Origin: Byssochlamys sp. IMV 00236
Taxonomy: Eukaryota; Ascomycota; Eurotiomycetes; Eurotiales; Thermoascaceae
NCBI GenBank assembly: GCA_001931875.2
Contig: MSJH02000840.1
Coordinates: forward strand, 744,001 to 808,000
Direction of reading: 5' to 3'
DNA: 64,000 bases
How positions within the stretch are numbered: the stretch's first letter is position 1; each line of letters starts with the position of its first letter. The notes under the pieces were generated by a model, which ran no database searches, had not been told where the DNA came from, and was given only the letters and a program-made list of their open reading frames with translations. Below, piece after piece: positions 51,101 through 62,905 of the stretch. A program made the position numbers and the translations under genes.

Positions 51101-52750
51101 TGGGAAGCAAACGGAAAGATTTCGAGACAGCTGCCAAGCAGCTTGACGAACTGCATCGCCGAGCAAGCCCTAAAGAGCGAGTCAGTCCAGGCCAGGCCCT
51201 AAAGATGGCGAGCCTCAACATATTTGAACGAGGAGAGATCATCGACTTCAAGGATATCTATTTCTGCGGGACGCAGAAAGCTAAGAAGCACGTTGGAGAC
51301 CTCAAATCGCAATCGGCAAACTTTGGCTATGATGACGACCGAGGCGACTATAATATCGTCATAGGCGATCACTTGGCTTACCGTTACGAAGTCGTTGATG
51401 TCCTGGGCAAGGGAAGTTTTGGCCAGGTCGTGAGATGTGTGGATCACAAGACGGGAGGCCTCGTTGCAGTTAAGATCATCCGTAACAAGAAGAGGTTTCA
51501 CCAGCAGGCGCTCGTTGAAGTCAACATTCTTCAGAAGCTAAAAGAATGGGTAAGCCAGTTATCGCTCCTCTGCCTTTACTGCCTGAGTTGCTAACCCGAC
51601 GGTACAGGATCCTCATCGTCGCCATAGCGTAGTGAACTTCACCCAGAGTTTCTATTTCAGAGGTCATCTGTGTATCTCGACTGAGCTACTTGGCATGAAC
51701 CTTTACGAATTCATAAAAGCCCACGATTTCAGAGGATTCTCTCTGAAACTCATCCGTACCTTTACCAAGCAGCTTCTCAGCACGCTCATCCTCCTACAAA
51801 GCAAAAAGGTTATCCATTGTGACCTGAAGCCGGAGAATATTCTTCTCGTTCATCCCATGCGGCCTGAAATCAGGGTAATCGACTTCGGTTCGAGTTGTTT
51901 TGAGCATGAAAAGGTGTATACCTACATCCAGAGTCGATTCTACCGTTCCCCCGAGGTTATCCTTGGCATGTCGTATGGCCTGCCGATTGATATGTGGAGT
52001 TTGGGATGTATCCTCGCTGAGCTATACACCGGATACCCCATATTCCCTGGAGAAAATGAGCAGGAACAGCTGGCCTGTATCATGGAAGTATTCGGACCGC
52101 CGGAGAAACATTTGATAGAAAAGAGCACCCGCAAGAAGCTGTTCTTCGACTCGTTGGGCAAACCGCGGTTGACTGTGTCCTCGAAAGGACGCCGACGCAG
52201 ACCAAGCTCAAAGGATCTCAAGCAGGCTCTCAAGTGTGACAATGAGCCCTTCCTTGATTTCGTTGCGGGTTGCCTCCGATGGGATCCCTCCCGCCGGCTC
52301 AGTCCGACTGACGCCCTGAACCATGAATTTATCACTGGCATCAAAGCCCCGAGTCGATCGCGGCTCTATCTTAGCTCCAACACAAGCTCTCCTGTGAAGC
52401 GTGTGCACACAATGTCTACACCATCGTCGCGCCCTCTTCCGGAGCCCCCGGGCACCAGTCTCAGGAACGGCACGGCGGTGAAGAACGACTTGTCCAACAA
52501 CTCTCCCATGAAACAGACGCCTGTGAAGAGAGCACCAAATGGTGCGCAGGCACCGTCATCGGTGAGAAAAGCATCCAACGGTGGTTCTCTATCTGGATCT
52601 GCCCTGCCGAGAGTCGCTGCGAGGAACGTCAGTTCGAAATCTGATCTCGCGGCGGCAGCGGCAGCAACAAGTCTGGTAAGTTTGTGACCATTGGTACAAT
52701 TCTCCGGCGCCAGAAACTCCAAGCTAACTGTGGCACAGAGATCGAGATAG
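48200..52750 (+). CDS. pom1: Pom1-like DYRK-family protein kinase
   Basis: This is a dual-specificity DYRK kinase related to fission-yeast Pom1, which works in cell polarity and cell-size control. I read four exons: 48200-48549, 48618-51549, 51608-52675 and 52739-52750, giving 1453 residues. Residues 1 to about 1000 are low-complexity, rich in Ser, Pro, Thr and Arg, with many SP/TP sites and no fold I recognise. The kinase domain is at about 1036-1333. It has GKGSFGQVV (P-loop), AVKII (Lys), HCDLKPENILL (catalytic loop), DFGSS, and YTYIQSRFYRSPE, the DYRK activation loop with the autophosphorylated second Tyr. A DYRK homology segment precedes it. A Ser/Pro-rich tail follows. The last exon is only 12 nt. 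Without that splice the frame would stop at 52687, changing only the last residues. The symbol is by homology. Confidence 0.9.
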
Positions 52751-53878
52751 CCGCTGGCTGCGTTGAGTCGCTTTTTTCTTTCTTATACATTTTTAATAAA
52801 CGTTTTGTTTTTGCAGTTCTCTTCTCTACTGTCATTATGCAGCATAGACGGGTTAGGGATGTCAGTGCTTTGCCTTCCGAGTAATGATTAAACTGAATTG
52901 GATTCGACAAGAGAGCGATCGATCGCCGGGAGAATCCGTCCTATACCCCTGTTTGAACACCTGCATCTGTTGTGAAAGGCGAATGTGTTTTCTTTTTCTC
53001 TTTCGGTCCGCGCAATTACTCCGTGATCCTCTTATGACTTTGAAGTTCTTGAACCCTGGTTCCCCCTTTCCACGCTGCGCCGTTGTTCCTCATCTTCCAT
53101 ATCCATCATCTGTCTTGCTGTTAATCACACAGTCCTGGGAAGTAAGTTGACAATCATCGCTTACTTGATCATCATTGTACAAGCATTTTCGCCTTCGTTC
53201 ACATATTTTTTTGGGAAAGGGTATGAGTTACATTTTTGCCGCTCATCACGTATGTGAGGGGCATAGACCTGTTGCGCCAGGGGAGCGTGAATGCATGACT
53301 GTTGACCGTTTACAGCGAGCTTAGAGACTGCCCGCTATCATTGGAAATACTTAACATACAACCTGCGATATGTAGAAATATTTGTGATATCGGCCACTGC
53401 CTCAAAGGCTGACGAGCTTTACTCTTAGCATGTAGTGTTCGTACTCGAAGAAACCGAGCATAGATAGAAGAGTAATCATAGAGTGGTAAGCAAGACGCGA
53501 CAGTGGTTGGCAATGGAAGACATTTGTGCGTGTCACTGTCAGATATCTCGGTCGATAAACACAAACTGAAAGACAGGAAAGCTCGCAAGCAGTTTTATGT
53601 CTCCTTGCAATACGGAGGGGTTTCTATGCGGGCTTCTAGTACTTCGCGGCAGGCTCCGCAGCGCGTTCCGGAATACTTGGCCTCTCCGCGCTTATTATTA
53701 TTGATGATCTCGTCTAATACAGTCCCTAGGAACGTCGCCTTTCAGACGCTTATGCTACACAGGTCCTGACCTTCGCATTCCCTCCTCGGTCCCTCTCCTT
53801 AATTTTATTTGCGTCTTTTCATCCCAGCCGGTTTCTTCATGTTTCCATCCACTGTATGCTGAGCACTGGTCCGTCGCG
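52751..53878. other. Intergenic between kinase and Erv41
   Basis: This holds the kinase 3' UTR and the Erv41 promoter. Short frames on both strands show no recognisable protein and no splice support. No RNA gene seen. Confidence 0.5.
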
Positions 53879-55291
53879 ATGAACGGGTTCGCCGCGCACG
53901 GCCTCGATGAAGATCTCTTCGGGGAGAAAGCTGGAATTGGGTCTGGATTGAAGACATTCGATGCTTTCCGTAAGTACTATATATATCATTGACTCAGTAT
54001 CTTGGAATTCAGTGGCGTGAGGCCTGGTTTCGGGGGCGTTTTGAGTTCCAACTGCTATCGACGCCCGCCCGATAATAGAGCTTCCGCTGACCAGAGCATG
54101 TACATACATCTAGCAAAGACAAAACCTGACTACACATCTCCGTCTCGACGCGGCGGACAATGGACGGTCGTCATCCTCGTAATATGTACTATTCTCAGCT
54201 TCTCCGAGTTCCGCGCCTGGTTCCGCGGCCACGAGAACCATCACTTCAGCGTCGAGAAGGGTGTCTCACATGAATTACAACTCAATTTGGATATGGTCGT
54301 CGCAATGCCCTGCAATAATGTCAGGATCAATATCCAAGACGCTGCAGGCGACCGTATCCTTGCCGGTGACATGTTAACTAGGGAGGACACGAGTTGGAAG
54401 CTGTGGATGGACAAGCGCAACAAGGAGATGTACCATGGTATCCATGAGTACCAGACGCTCAATAATGAAGATACGGCGCGATTGTCGGCGCAGGAGGAAG
54501 ATGTCCATGTCCGTCATGTGTTGGGTGAAGTGAGGAAGAACCCGTGGAGGAAGTTCCCCAAAGGACCGCGTATGAGGAGAGGGGACGTTGTTGATTCTTG
54601 TCGTATCTATGGCAGTCTGGAGGGGAATAAGGTCCAGGGTGATTTCCATATCACCGCCAGAGGACATGGGTACCAGGATTTCGGGGCTCATCTCGATCAC
54701 AAGAGTACGTTCTACTTGCTCCTTGGTTTGCTATTCAATTTAATCGAGATAAATACTGATGATCTGTTGACATGAATAGCTTTCAACTTCTCACACATGA
54801 TCACTGAGCTTTCCTTCGGACCTCATTATCCCTCGATCCTCAACCCTCTCGACAAGACCATGTCAACCACCGACCAACACTACTATAAATACCAATACTA
54901 TGTCAGCATTGTCCCGACCGTCTTCTCCAAAGGCAGCATCTCACCAGATGCCCTCCCTTCTCCATCCTCCCGCCGCAACAGGAATCTCGTCTATACGAAC
55001 CAGTACGCCGCGACGAGCCAGTCACACGCTATTCCAGAAAACCCATATAATATTCCCGGCGTGTTTGTCAAATACAACATCGAACCTATCCTGCTACTCA
55101 TCAATGAAGAGCGCAGCAGCTTTCTCGGCCTCATTGTTCGCTTAGTAAACGTTGTCTCTGGAGTCATGGTCACGGGTGGTTGGTTGTACCAGCTCAGTGG
55201 ATGGCTCGTTGAAGTCGTGGGGCGGAGAAGAGCAACAGGGAAGTCTGAAGGAGTGCTGAATGGTAGACCTTCGAATGAAGATGACGAATAA
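53879..55291 (+). CDS. ERV41: Erv41, COPII vesicle / ER-Golgi cargo receptor subunit
   Basis: Erv41 pairs with Erv46 in a cycling ER-Golgi membrane complex that retrieves escaped ER proteins. I read three exons: 53879-53969, 54114-54704 and 54780-55291, giving 397 residues. Splicing the first intron restores FDAFPKTKPDYT, the conserved start of this family; splicing the second restores HKTFNFSHMITELSFG. The N-terminal membrane segment is WTVVILVICTILSFSEF. The lumenal region includes DMVVAMPCNNVRINIQDAAGD, FHITARGHGYQDFGAH and ITELSFGPHYPSILNPLD. The second membrane segment is near the C terminus (IVRLVNVVSGVMVTGGWLY) and is followed by a short basic and acidic tail. Length fits the family. 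The first exon is only 91 nt and is fixed by the frame. Confidence 0.93.
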
Positions 55292-55739
55292 AACCGCTTC
55301 GCATTCAGATAAAATCAGCGCCTCCTTCCCTTTTTGGGGAGATCCTCTTGTTTTGGAAGTATTATATGCGCATTGATGCATGGAGTAAATGGTGTGGAGT
55401 TCTATGTTTTCATGTTCTGTTGTTTTTTCAAGCGTCGTTTGAGATATCTCTGTATTGCTATAACTATCTATCTACCTACCTAAGAAACTGGCATAGGAGA
55501 GCAAGACCTTTTATCTTTTTTTTGGGCCTTATCGAGAGAAAAGTATCAGTCCATAGATATCTGTGTTGTGGGGGAAAAAATCCAAGAAAACCCGCGGGAT
55601 ATCATTCGTTTAAAAACCCATGTCGTAACTACTTAATGTGTCCTCCTCATGAACAGCAACCATATATAATAATACAGACCACCCGAGACCACTACACGAA
55701 AGAAAATATAGGTCATTAGACACTAGATACTAGGGTCCT
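55292..55739. other. Convergent 3' intergenic region
   Basis: This lies between the stop codons of Erv41 (+) and the coiled-coil gene (-), so it carries the two 3' UTRs. No gene or structured RNA seen. Confidence 0.5.
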
Positions 55740-57765
55740 TCAAATCTCGAATATCTCTCCCATGCCGACGCCTGCGCCCTCAGCACCGGCTCTGCTGTCT
55801 ACTAGGTCGAGGCGCCACCCCTTCCAGTTGTTGAGCTTCGACTTGACTTCGCGGACCCATTCGACACGCTTACGGGACTCTTCTTCTGCCTGTGCACGTG
55901 CAAATGCCTCTTCGTCGAAGTCGTCATCGTTCTCGGAGAGAAGTTCCAAGCTTCCTCGGGTAGCTGGGGGGTGTTGACGAGATGGAGGACGATTCCATCC
56001 GTTATTTCCTCCGGTGAAAGCTGCAAGACCGCTTGAGAGAGCGGCCGTTATAGAGGAATGCTGCGATCGGCCTGCGGTGCTGCGGCGGCGAGAATGGTCA
56101 GGAACACCACCGATGAGATCTACATCGTCGAAGGTATTGGCAGCGGTGGCAGCCGGGGATGTTATCGCATGTTCTTCTTCCCCTTGTAATTCTATTCGGC
56201 GCTCTTTCCAAACTCCACGGCGGAGGTCGAAGACTTCTCCCTCGAGCTCACGGACTCTTCGCTCAAGGCGCGCCCGTTCTTCGTCTTCCAGCTCATCAAG
56301 CCCTTCGTTGTCCTCGCCAACGGCTTCTCGCTTGCGTGCTCGCTCACGTTCCTCTTTGAGTCGTAGATTTTCGTTCTCGATCGTCACCAGTTTCTTCCGC
56401 AGATGGGCAACGTCCTTTTCTGCCTTTTCGGCTTCGCGCAGCCGTACCTGGTTTCGAGACTCGGACTCCTTGTGTAGGTTGCCCAGTGCCTGGAGCTTCT
56501 TTTCAAGGGTCTCAATTTTCTTGTCTGCTGCAGCCTTCGCCTCCTTGAGCTCGTTGATCTCGCGCTCCTGGCTCTTAATTAATGTCTCCGTAGAGGTCTT
56601 GTTGACGCCCTCGTTAACTGCTTTCTCAGCTGCTCGTGTGAGGGCATTCTTGGCATCTGTGAGTTCAGCTTGCGTCTTCTGCAAAGCAGCTTCACTGCGG
56701 GAGAGCTTCTCCTCCAAAGCAGAAATCTGCTCTTCGTGTGAGCTGCTCGTGGTAGATTGAGAGTTCAACTGAGCTCTTAGATTAGATATCTCCAGTTCCA
56801 TTGCCTCAATGGTAGAAGACTTGGATTCCAGCTGCTGCACGAGATCCGATGGAGGAGATTGCGATGTACCGGCTATGCTGGCTGTGGATTTGTGTGTCTT
56901 GTGGAGATGCGAATTCTGGCGTTGTAACGAGGAAATCTCAACTTTCTGTATCAGATACCTAGTTAGCTGAGTCCTGAGTAAATGAAGGCGTGTAGTCTTT
57001 CTGTGTCTACTCACCAACTTGTCAACCTCTGATGCTTTCTCCTCGGCCTTGCTCAGCTTGTCCTTCAATTCTGCAACGTCGACGCTCGCCTCCCGAAGAT
57101 CTTCCAGTTGCTCTTCTGTCTTTTTCCATCTCCCATTTGCCTCTTCAAGATCCTTCTCAAGCTTCTTATTCTCCTTCTCGAGTTCTTCGATTCTGCTGGC
57201 TTGTTTTCGATAAACCTCCTGTACGCTGTCACCATCAGGAGTCAAAGGAGGAAGAGGCGGCGACTTGATGCTGGCTAGAGGGTTCGGGGAGGAGCTTCCA
57301 AAGGAGATCGATGAATTGCGGAATGAAGATGATCGCATTTTAGACTGCACAGAGATGGAGGGCTGTCTCCGACGTGCATCACATACGGTGTCTGCTTTCA
57401 CGTTTCCTGGTTCTGCCTCAGGGCCGGGAGATGTAGGAGCTTCTGGCATGGGCTCTGTAGCCGATTCTTCCACCTTTTCCTCTGGCTCGTCTGCCTTCTC
57501 TTTCTCTGCGTTCTCCGTGGTTTCTGCCGCATGGTCTTTATCCTCTTTAGGGGGTTCCTCGGCTGGTGTCGTGTCCCCAGCTGTCTCTGCAGCTGCGCTC
57601 TTCTTGCTTGATTTTTTCTTTTGTTTCTGCAGCTGTGCGACCTAGAAAAGAGCGTCTATATTAGTACACAGGTTCGAACATCCGACTACTGTGAACGGGC
57701 CAGCTCACCCTCTTCTTAGCAGCCGCGAGCTTCTCCGCCTTTGCCTTTGCCTCGTCGTCGGCCAT
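55740..57765 (-). CDS. Golgin-like long coiled-coil protein
   Basis: I read three exons: 57765-57709, 57641-57015 and 56945-55740, giving 629 residues. The second intron is 69 nt and in frame, so it can be mistaken for coding sequence; its GTGAGT..ACAG ends argue it is spliced. The N-terminal 100 residues are Lys/Glu/Ala-rich (MADDEAKAKAEKL, then QKQKKKSSKK). A Ser-rich stretch follows. A nearly continuous coiled coil, with heptads such as RIEELEKENKKLEKDLEEA, occupies about 138-455. The last 42 residues contain VREVKSKLNNWKGWRLDLVD, a compact motif that may be a membrane or GTPase-binding tail. I do not recognise a GRIP domain. Related proteins are often labelled M-protein-repeat or golgin-like. 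A Golgi tether role is inference. Confidence 0.75.
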
Positions 57766-58481
57766 TCTGTATTATGCAGTACAACAGGCCTCAAATGAAA
57801 TAAATATAGGAGCTGGCCCCTTGTCCGATTAGCCGCTGGATGTTGTGGTGATGTCTAGGGAAGCTGACACCTTGCGCGCGGCGGAGGTATGGAGTGGGCA
57901 GCTTTCCGCGGAGTCGGGGTGCACAGACCATCCTCCCGCTATCACAGTAAACCGACATAGTTGATACCACGCTATTATTTATCCATGCACCAAGGCCAAA
58001 GATGGGTTTTACCTCAACAGCTATGGGGGGAAATTATCTCTGTTACAGTATACATCCCAGTGAGCAGACTATGGGTTGGTTTCCCAGATAAAAGTTCAAG
58101 TAATAGTGCGGACGCAGCCTTGTTACTATCGGCATGTGATACAAGTATATATTTGAACTTCCAGCAACTTCTTCCTCTCAATCATCTCCGAATTCCTCAA
58201 GAATCCCTTCTTCTTCTTCTTCTTCTTCCTCGATGGGGTATTATGGGATGGTTTCACGAATTATATTGATCATTTACGCAACTATTTTAGGTCTATTTTC
58301 CAACATCTATAACAGAAGTCCAACAGGCTGAGGTTTCTAACTTAAGGGGAATTCGCCCATCTATTCCAAGGTTATAGGATTTAATATTCCGCAGAGTCAG
58401 TTGCGTCAAATGCACCTTCCCGTTCAGTTATGGGTTGCCCAAAGAGAATACTTGCATAGACATGGATGAGAAGCCCAGTTA
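57766..58481. other. Upstream region of the coiled-coil gene
   Basis: Promoter and 5' leader of the coiled-coil gene lie here. A frame at 57961-58269 has no coding character and spans a trinucleotide repeat. No RNA gene seen. Confidence 0.45.
58207..58229. repeat. Trinucleotide microsatellite (CTT/TTC)
   Basis: About seven to eight perfect TTC units in tandem within intergenic DNA. Confidence 0.8.
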
Positions 58482-58646
58482 ATGCTGTGGCCGCATTTCT
58501 GGCAGGATGCACAGAAGGCCGAGTGGAGATTCAAATCAACGGGCTCCGGCACTGTCATGGAGAGATTTATTGAGAATCTGGACAAAGTTGGCCCCATGGA
58601 GTGGAAGGACGAGTTTGTTGAATTTAAGACACTGCCTCGTCTTTGA
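58482..58646 (+). CDS. Possible small protein or gene remnant, 54 codons
   Basis: This short frame begins MLWPHFWQDAQKAEWRF and continues with a balanced, protein-like composition (VMERFIENLDKVGPMEWKD) to the end FKTLPRL. That is unlike the stop-prone short frames nearby. An upstream in-frame stop lies at 58467-58469. A splice acceptor (TTCTGGCAG) at about 58496-58504 would allow it to be the last exon of a gene whose earlier exons I cannot find. I recognise no family. It may be a real small gene, a terminal exon or a pseudogene fragment. Confidence 0.35.
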   Translation: MLWPHFWQDAQKAEWRFKSTGSGTVMERFIENLDKVGPMEWKDEFVEFKTLPRL

Positions 58647-58912
58647 AACCTGTTGGCCCTCTCACTTCTCTTGCTTTATCTGGAGTTGCATGTCCAACAT
58701 TATGTAGCCACTGTTTAGTTCGACTTTCTCTCCCTAGTGGGCTCATTGAACATTCTTCGCTGTTGACTCCGTTCGTCCTCAGGAGCCATTAGGAAGGAGT
58801 AGGATTCGGCTATATGCGAGCTCTCTAGTACTTACTTACATGTCGAGTATATCGGGAGTCAAATCGTACCTAACCCACTAAGAGAATATGCAAATGCCGT
58901 TGTGTACCCCCG

Positions 58913-59555
58913 CTATTTCTCCATACGAGCAACCCTTTCTCTTAACTCGCCAATTTCACGCTCATGCTTCTCGATATTAACCCGCTGCAATTCATCTTGC
59001 TTATCAATAACAGCCATAATACGTCCCAGCTCGCGGTCCTGGCTTCGTTCGAACGCAGAAAGGTAAAAGTAACCGCTTACGCCACACGCTGCGCCTCCCG
59101 CTAGAAGAAGCATCGCGAGCGGGGAGACCTCTCGTAGACCAATGTCTCCTGGAAATCTGGTCCTTCCGTCCTCTTTTTGTTCTGGAACTATGCGTTAAAA
59201 CGGGTTTCAAATGAGACATCGCGGATAGTTATTAGATATATCCTACCTGGGGGTTTTGAACTAGGAATAATTTCCTCCGTTTTCTCTTCGGGGCTGATGG
59301 GACGTTCATCTGGCTTTCTTTGGTCTGGAGTTACGGTCAGTTTCCAAAACTTGGAATTAATGTAGAAATCAGAAAAATACAGGCGAAATCTTTCGGGGGG
59401 ACTATCTCAGCTGTCTGTTCCGCAGAGCTGACGGGCGCGTTATAATTTCTGTCAGCAGCGCTGATGGGAACACTGTATGATCGGGACTGGATAAGGTGAT
59501 AGCGAGAGAAAGGGAAACGATATGGAAAAAGATATTTCGGCATCAAGTTGCGCAT
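58913..59555 (-). CDS. Small putative mitochondrial single-pass membrane protein with coiled coil
   Basis: I read three exons: 59555-59381, 59324-59247 and 59187-58913, giving 175 residues. All junctions are GT..AG and keep one frame. The N-terminus (MRNLMPKYLFPYRFPFSRYH, then QSRSYS) is basic, has no acidic residues and looks like a mitochondrial presequence. A Pro/Glu-rich middle follows. One hydrophobic segment at about 110-130 (LLLAGGAACGVSGYFYLSAF) precedes a charged C-terminal helix (DKQDELQRVNIEKHEREIGELRERVARMEK), likely a coiled coil. I do not recognise the family. Mitochondrial location is inference. A stop just upstream in frame supports the ATG at 59555. Codon character and splicing make a real gene likely despite its small size. 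Confidence 0.7.
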
Positions 59556-59952
59556 GGCCTTTTCGTAGATGTTGTTTGTAGTTTAAGGTTTTTTATATTG
59601 AGATAGTATTCCTGCTGTATGGAGTGCTAAGATGGTATATTTAATATAACATATGGCTTTATCGTCGCCATTACCAGTTTACTAGATATTATGGGAGTAC
59701 TAACCAATTTGAAACAAGAAGATTCGCCATAATGAGTATTACTTACGTCAGGAGGAGGCAAGCATTTCTTTAGGGTTTGGAGATTGCGGCACGAGTCAAG
59801 AATCATTTCACTCGACAAGGTTAGAGCATTCGCATTGAAGTTCCTACAATATCAACATATAAAGGCAGATCTACCCTTGAAGATTGTGACTATATTCTAA
59901 AACGTTCATCGATCGTTATATCAGCTCATACCTGCTTGAACACTAGCTACAA
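59556..59952. other. Intergenic between FAD oxidoreductase and small membrane protein
   Basis: This holds the 3' UTR of the oxidoreductase and the promoter and leader of the small gene. On minus, a stretch ending in a perfect donor (GTAAGT at about 59748) and an acceptor near 59626 could be a spliced 5' leader of the small gene. No separate gene supported. Confidence 0.4.
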
Positions 59953-61511
59953 TCATGTCGACGGAGTTGGGAGATCATCCAAGATCTCATTTTTATCGCT
60001 TTCCATGCGCTCTTCCGTGACTTCAAACATCGGAGGAAGTCCCGACTCCTCGAATGACTTCCCATCACAAAGCATCTGCACCAGTCCTTTCGCCGCAAGG
60101 AAGATCACAGGCATACCGTGTCCAGAGAAACCAGCCAATATGGCCTGCCCTTCCTTGCCAGGCACATGACCGACATAGGGCATCAGATCGGAACTTTCTC
60201 CCATAACTGTAACCACGGTCAGCAAGAGAACCTCGTAGTTATATCAATCCGTACGACATACTGCCTGACCACACTTTATCCGTATATGCATCGCTGTCTT
60301 CCCAGCCGATAAATGTCCTTTGCATAAGGCCGTTGAAGTAATCCTTGCCAGATTCGATAAGTTTGCTGTCATCCGCCACGTTGTACCATTGTGGTATATC
60401 GCGCCAGAAACTAAATCGACCGCCACCGACTACGATGCTTCCATCTGGCCGTGGAATCAAGTAGTCATAGAGCGAGGGTGTGTACCGAATGCAGTAGGTG
60501 AATGGGAGGTAGGGAATAGATTTCCCTTCTGGAACCACTATCCGGCTGCAGTTACCTCTCACTGGGATGATCTTATTGCTGAACTCCGGCGCCAGTCGGG
60601 ACGTATATGCGTTAGTCGCGAATATCACTTTCTTTGCTTTTACATGTCCTCTCTCTGTCTTTATGAGCCATCGGCCGCCAGGGAGCGGACGATCCGAAAC
60701 TTCAATCACAGGAGTCATGGTCTGTAAGTTGGCTCCCCTCTTGATGACGGAGTCCAGTAAATGCATTACCAGTTTATACGGCCAGAGGTGGCCTGCTGTG
60801 AAGGTAAAACAAGCCACAGCTCCTTTGACCCCTGAGATCTAAAAAAAGAAAAAGATCTATCAGCAAATGCCGCACTGGAGGATATAACCCTTTTCTCACC
60901 CTCTCAGCATACTTCCCCGATATAAACTGAACATCGTCCAAGTCGGCTGTACCCTCTTGTATTAAGTCGTAGAACGCCTTTTCTGCATCCTTAGCCACGC
61001 TTGGATCTAAGATAGCATCGCATGTTCTGGTCAGGACGAAATCGCAATCTATCTGTTCTTTTTGTACCAGATTTTTGATCGCGGTCAACTGGGATGCTTC
61101 GAACCGAGCTAGGTGGGATGCTGCTTTTGGTCCGTATCTCTTGGAGTTTTTCGGAATACTGTAGAATATGTCTGGTTTTATATGTCCTCCTATGAACCTA
61201 GTGAGCCATCTATTTGTGAACTCACGACTATGATTCCCAAAGGGAGAGGTCATTTTGAGCGTACCATTCCGACCTGTTGCTCCAGAACATGCTTCACGTG
61301 CCTCCAGAATCAGCACAGATGGCGGAGATGGGTTGCCATCGTAGATGTGATAAGCCAAGGAAGCTCCTGAGAACCCGGCTCCAACGATGAGGATGTCGCA
61401 CTCTGTGGGAAGATCTGGCGTGGAGCGGTGTTTGTCTAGTTCATGGGGTGCCGTCCGCCAGAAGGGCAGAGTTGAGTCCGACACAGGGATCGGTCCCTGA
61501 TGAGTGGACAT
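59953..61511 (-). CDS. FAD-dependent oxidoreductase, DAO family
   Basis: This is an amine or amino-acid oxidising flavoprotein of the DAO (glycine/D-amino-acid oxidase-like) superfamily. I read three exons: 61511-60900, 60838-60262 and 60206-59953, giving 480 residues. Splicing the second intron restores WSGIMGESSDLMPYVG, a family motif. Residues 39-56 (DILIVGAGFSGASLAYHI) form the Rossmann GxGxxG FAD site, followed by an Asp/Glu-type ribose contact (LILEAREACSGATGRNGT). Further family signatures are AGHLWPYKLV, VIFATNAYTSRLAPEF, and near the C-terminus PGKEGQAILAGFSGHGMP, the second FAD-contact loop. There is no signal peptide. The substrate is not predictable. Many fungal paralogues of this type are stand-alone metabolic enzymes. 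The neighbour genes give no pathway hint. Confidence 0.88.
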
Positions 61512-62905
61512 TGTTGTCTAGTCTAGACAGGTAGTAAGATCGCATGGGAAAATCCTATTGACATTAAAGTGAGTAGTGGCTATTTGCTTAGGGCTCTTAT
61601 CGCTAGACTGCATCTATCGCGGGGTAGCTTCGACCGCCCACTTGGCTATAGATTGTGACTCAGGATATAGCCCCATCACGCGTCGTCCATCGCACATGGA
61701 AACTGGGATTTGGGTTTTATTGTACCTGACTGTACCTGATCGACAACTGATCTACGCGAATCTACCGTGGCAAACGAGCCGCATTAGTTACGCCACAGGA
61801 GCATGAACTCTTTAGTTAACTATTACCCGACTGTATCACTCTCGAATGAGGCTCACTGATGAAGATGGCCCATCCTGTACAGGGAGCTAGATCAGCGAGT
61901 CTGAGTAGAGATGATAGAATTTTCTACATTCTTTGGTTTTCCATCTATGATAGACGCCTATTCATGGAGGTGGTTTGGAAGAGACGTATATGCTTAGATG
62001 GGATTGTGTGTTTTGCATTGGCCATTCAGTGTACATGTTCTGCGCGAACCAACAGCAATTGGCATGGAGTTCTATCATGAGATCGATACTGCTTCATTAT
62101 GCGTGGATGGTGATGTTAGTTTACAGTCTGTCTGTCAGTTTATTTTGAGCATGAGATGAAGCTACTGTCGTGGGGACATGAGAGTCATTTCATCGTGAAG
62201 ATTAAGGGTTTAGGAGGAGAAGAGGTGAGAAATCCAGAAGTTGACCGTGAGAGAAAGAATCCGACGAATTGCTAATTATGACGATGATATCATATCATGG
62301 GCGGAGCACTCGGCAAGAGCAAGACGCGTCACCCTCTTATCAGATAGATCGGAAGAATACCCGATTCGAAGTGCGATTTCACGCTTCTTTACTCCGCACG
62401 CTCCGTTAGTCCGTAACAATGTTATGATGGAATATGCTCTCTTTCAATGAGTTAAGAATTTGTACATTCAAGAATCATATCGAGTTGTAGACTTAGGAAA
62501 GGCAAGCTAGAGTTCGATTTCCATCGGCCCCCAACGAAACGACGATAGGAAAGATGGGAAAAAGACACATATACACGTACAACGTTGCATTAACAAGCAC
62601 CAACGCCGCTCCAGCCAGCCTCCAAATGCCCATTGACCCCACCATTATAATGGACTCCCATTACTTCGCGGCGTGTGCCACTAATGCATAAATCATGGTA
62701 TCACAAGAACTAGAAAGAAAAGAAAGAGTAGTTGTAGTCAATGGTTCAGACGGCCGCTCCCACCAACCGCCGAACGCCCGTGTTTCCAGCACGCATTTCA
62801 AAAGGCAAGAAACGGACCGCAACCGTGTATCAAGTAGCTCCTGCAGCGTACACCGCTTGAGGTCCGTTTCAGGTTCATATGAATGGCAGACCTAAATAAG
62901 GATAC
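61512..62905. other. Intergenic, 1.4 kb, between FAD oxidoreductase and Maf1
   Basis: This contains the oxidoreductase promoter and the Maf1 3' UTR. Several 60-75-codon frames occur, but none has protein-like composition or splice continuity. I see no tRNA or other RNA gene. The oxidoreductase start is preceded by TTGTTGTCTAGTCTAG-like leader sequence of no clear meaning. Confidence 0.45.

Noticed and set aside
56014..56760. 248-codon plus-strand frame rich in Ser and Arg
   Set aside because: It is the exact complement of the coiled-coil gene and is explained by Glu/Ala/Arg codons on the other strand.
57961..58269. 102-codon plus-strand frame
   Set aside because: It ends in a Leu run produced by the CTT microsatellite. 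There is no motif, no splice support, and it lies in a promoter region.
59627..59818. 63-codon minus-strand frame as a separate gene
   Set aside because: A perfect GTAAGT donor interrupts it, and the downstream sequence does not join the small membrane-protein frame. At most it is a spliced leader.
60320..60842. Plus-strand frames inside the FAD oxidoreductase
   Set aside because: They are antisense shadows of a gene with clear family motifs and consistent splicing.
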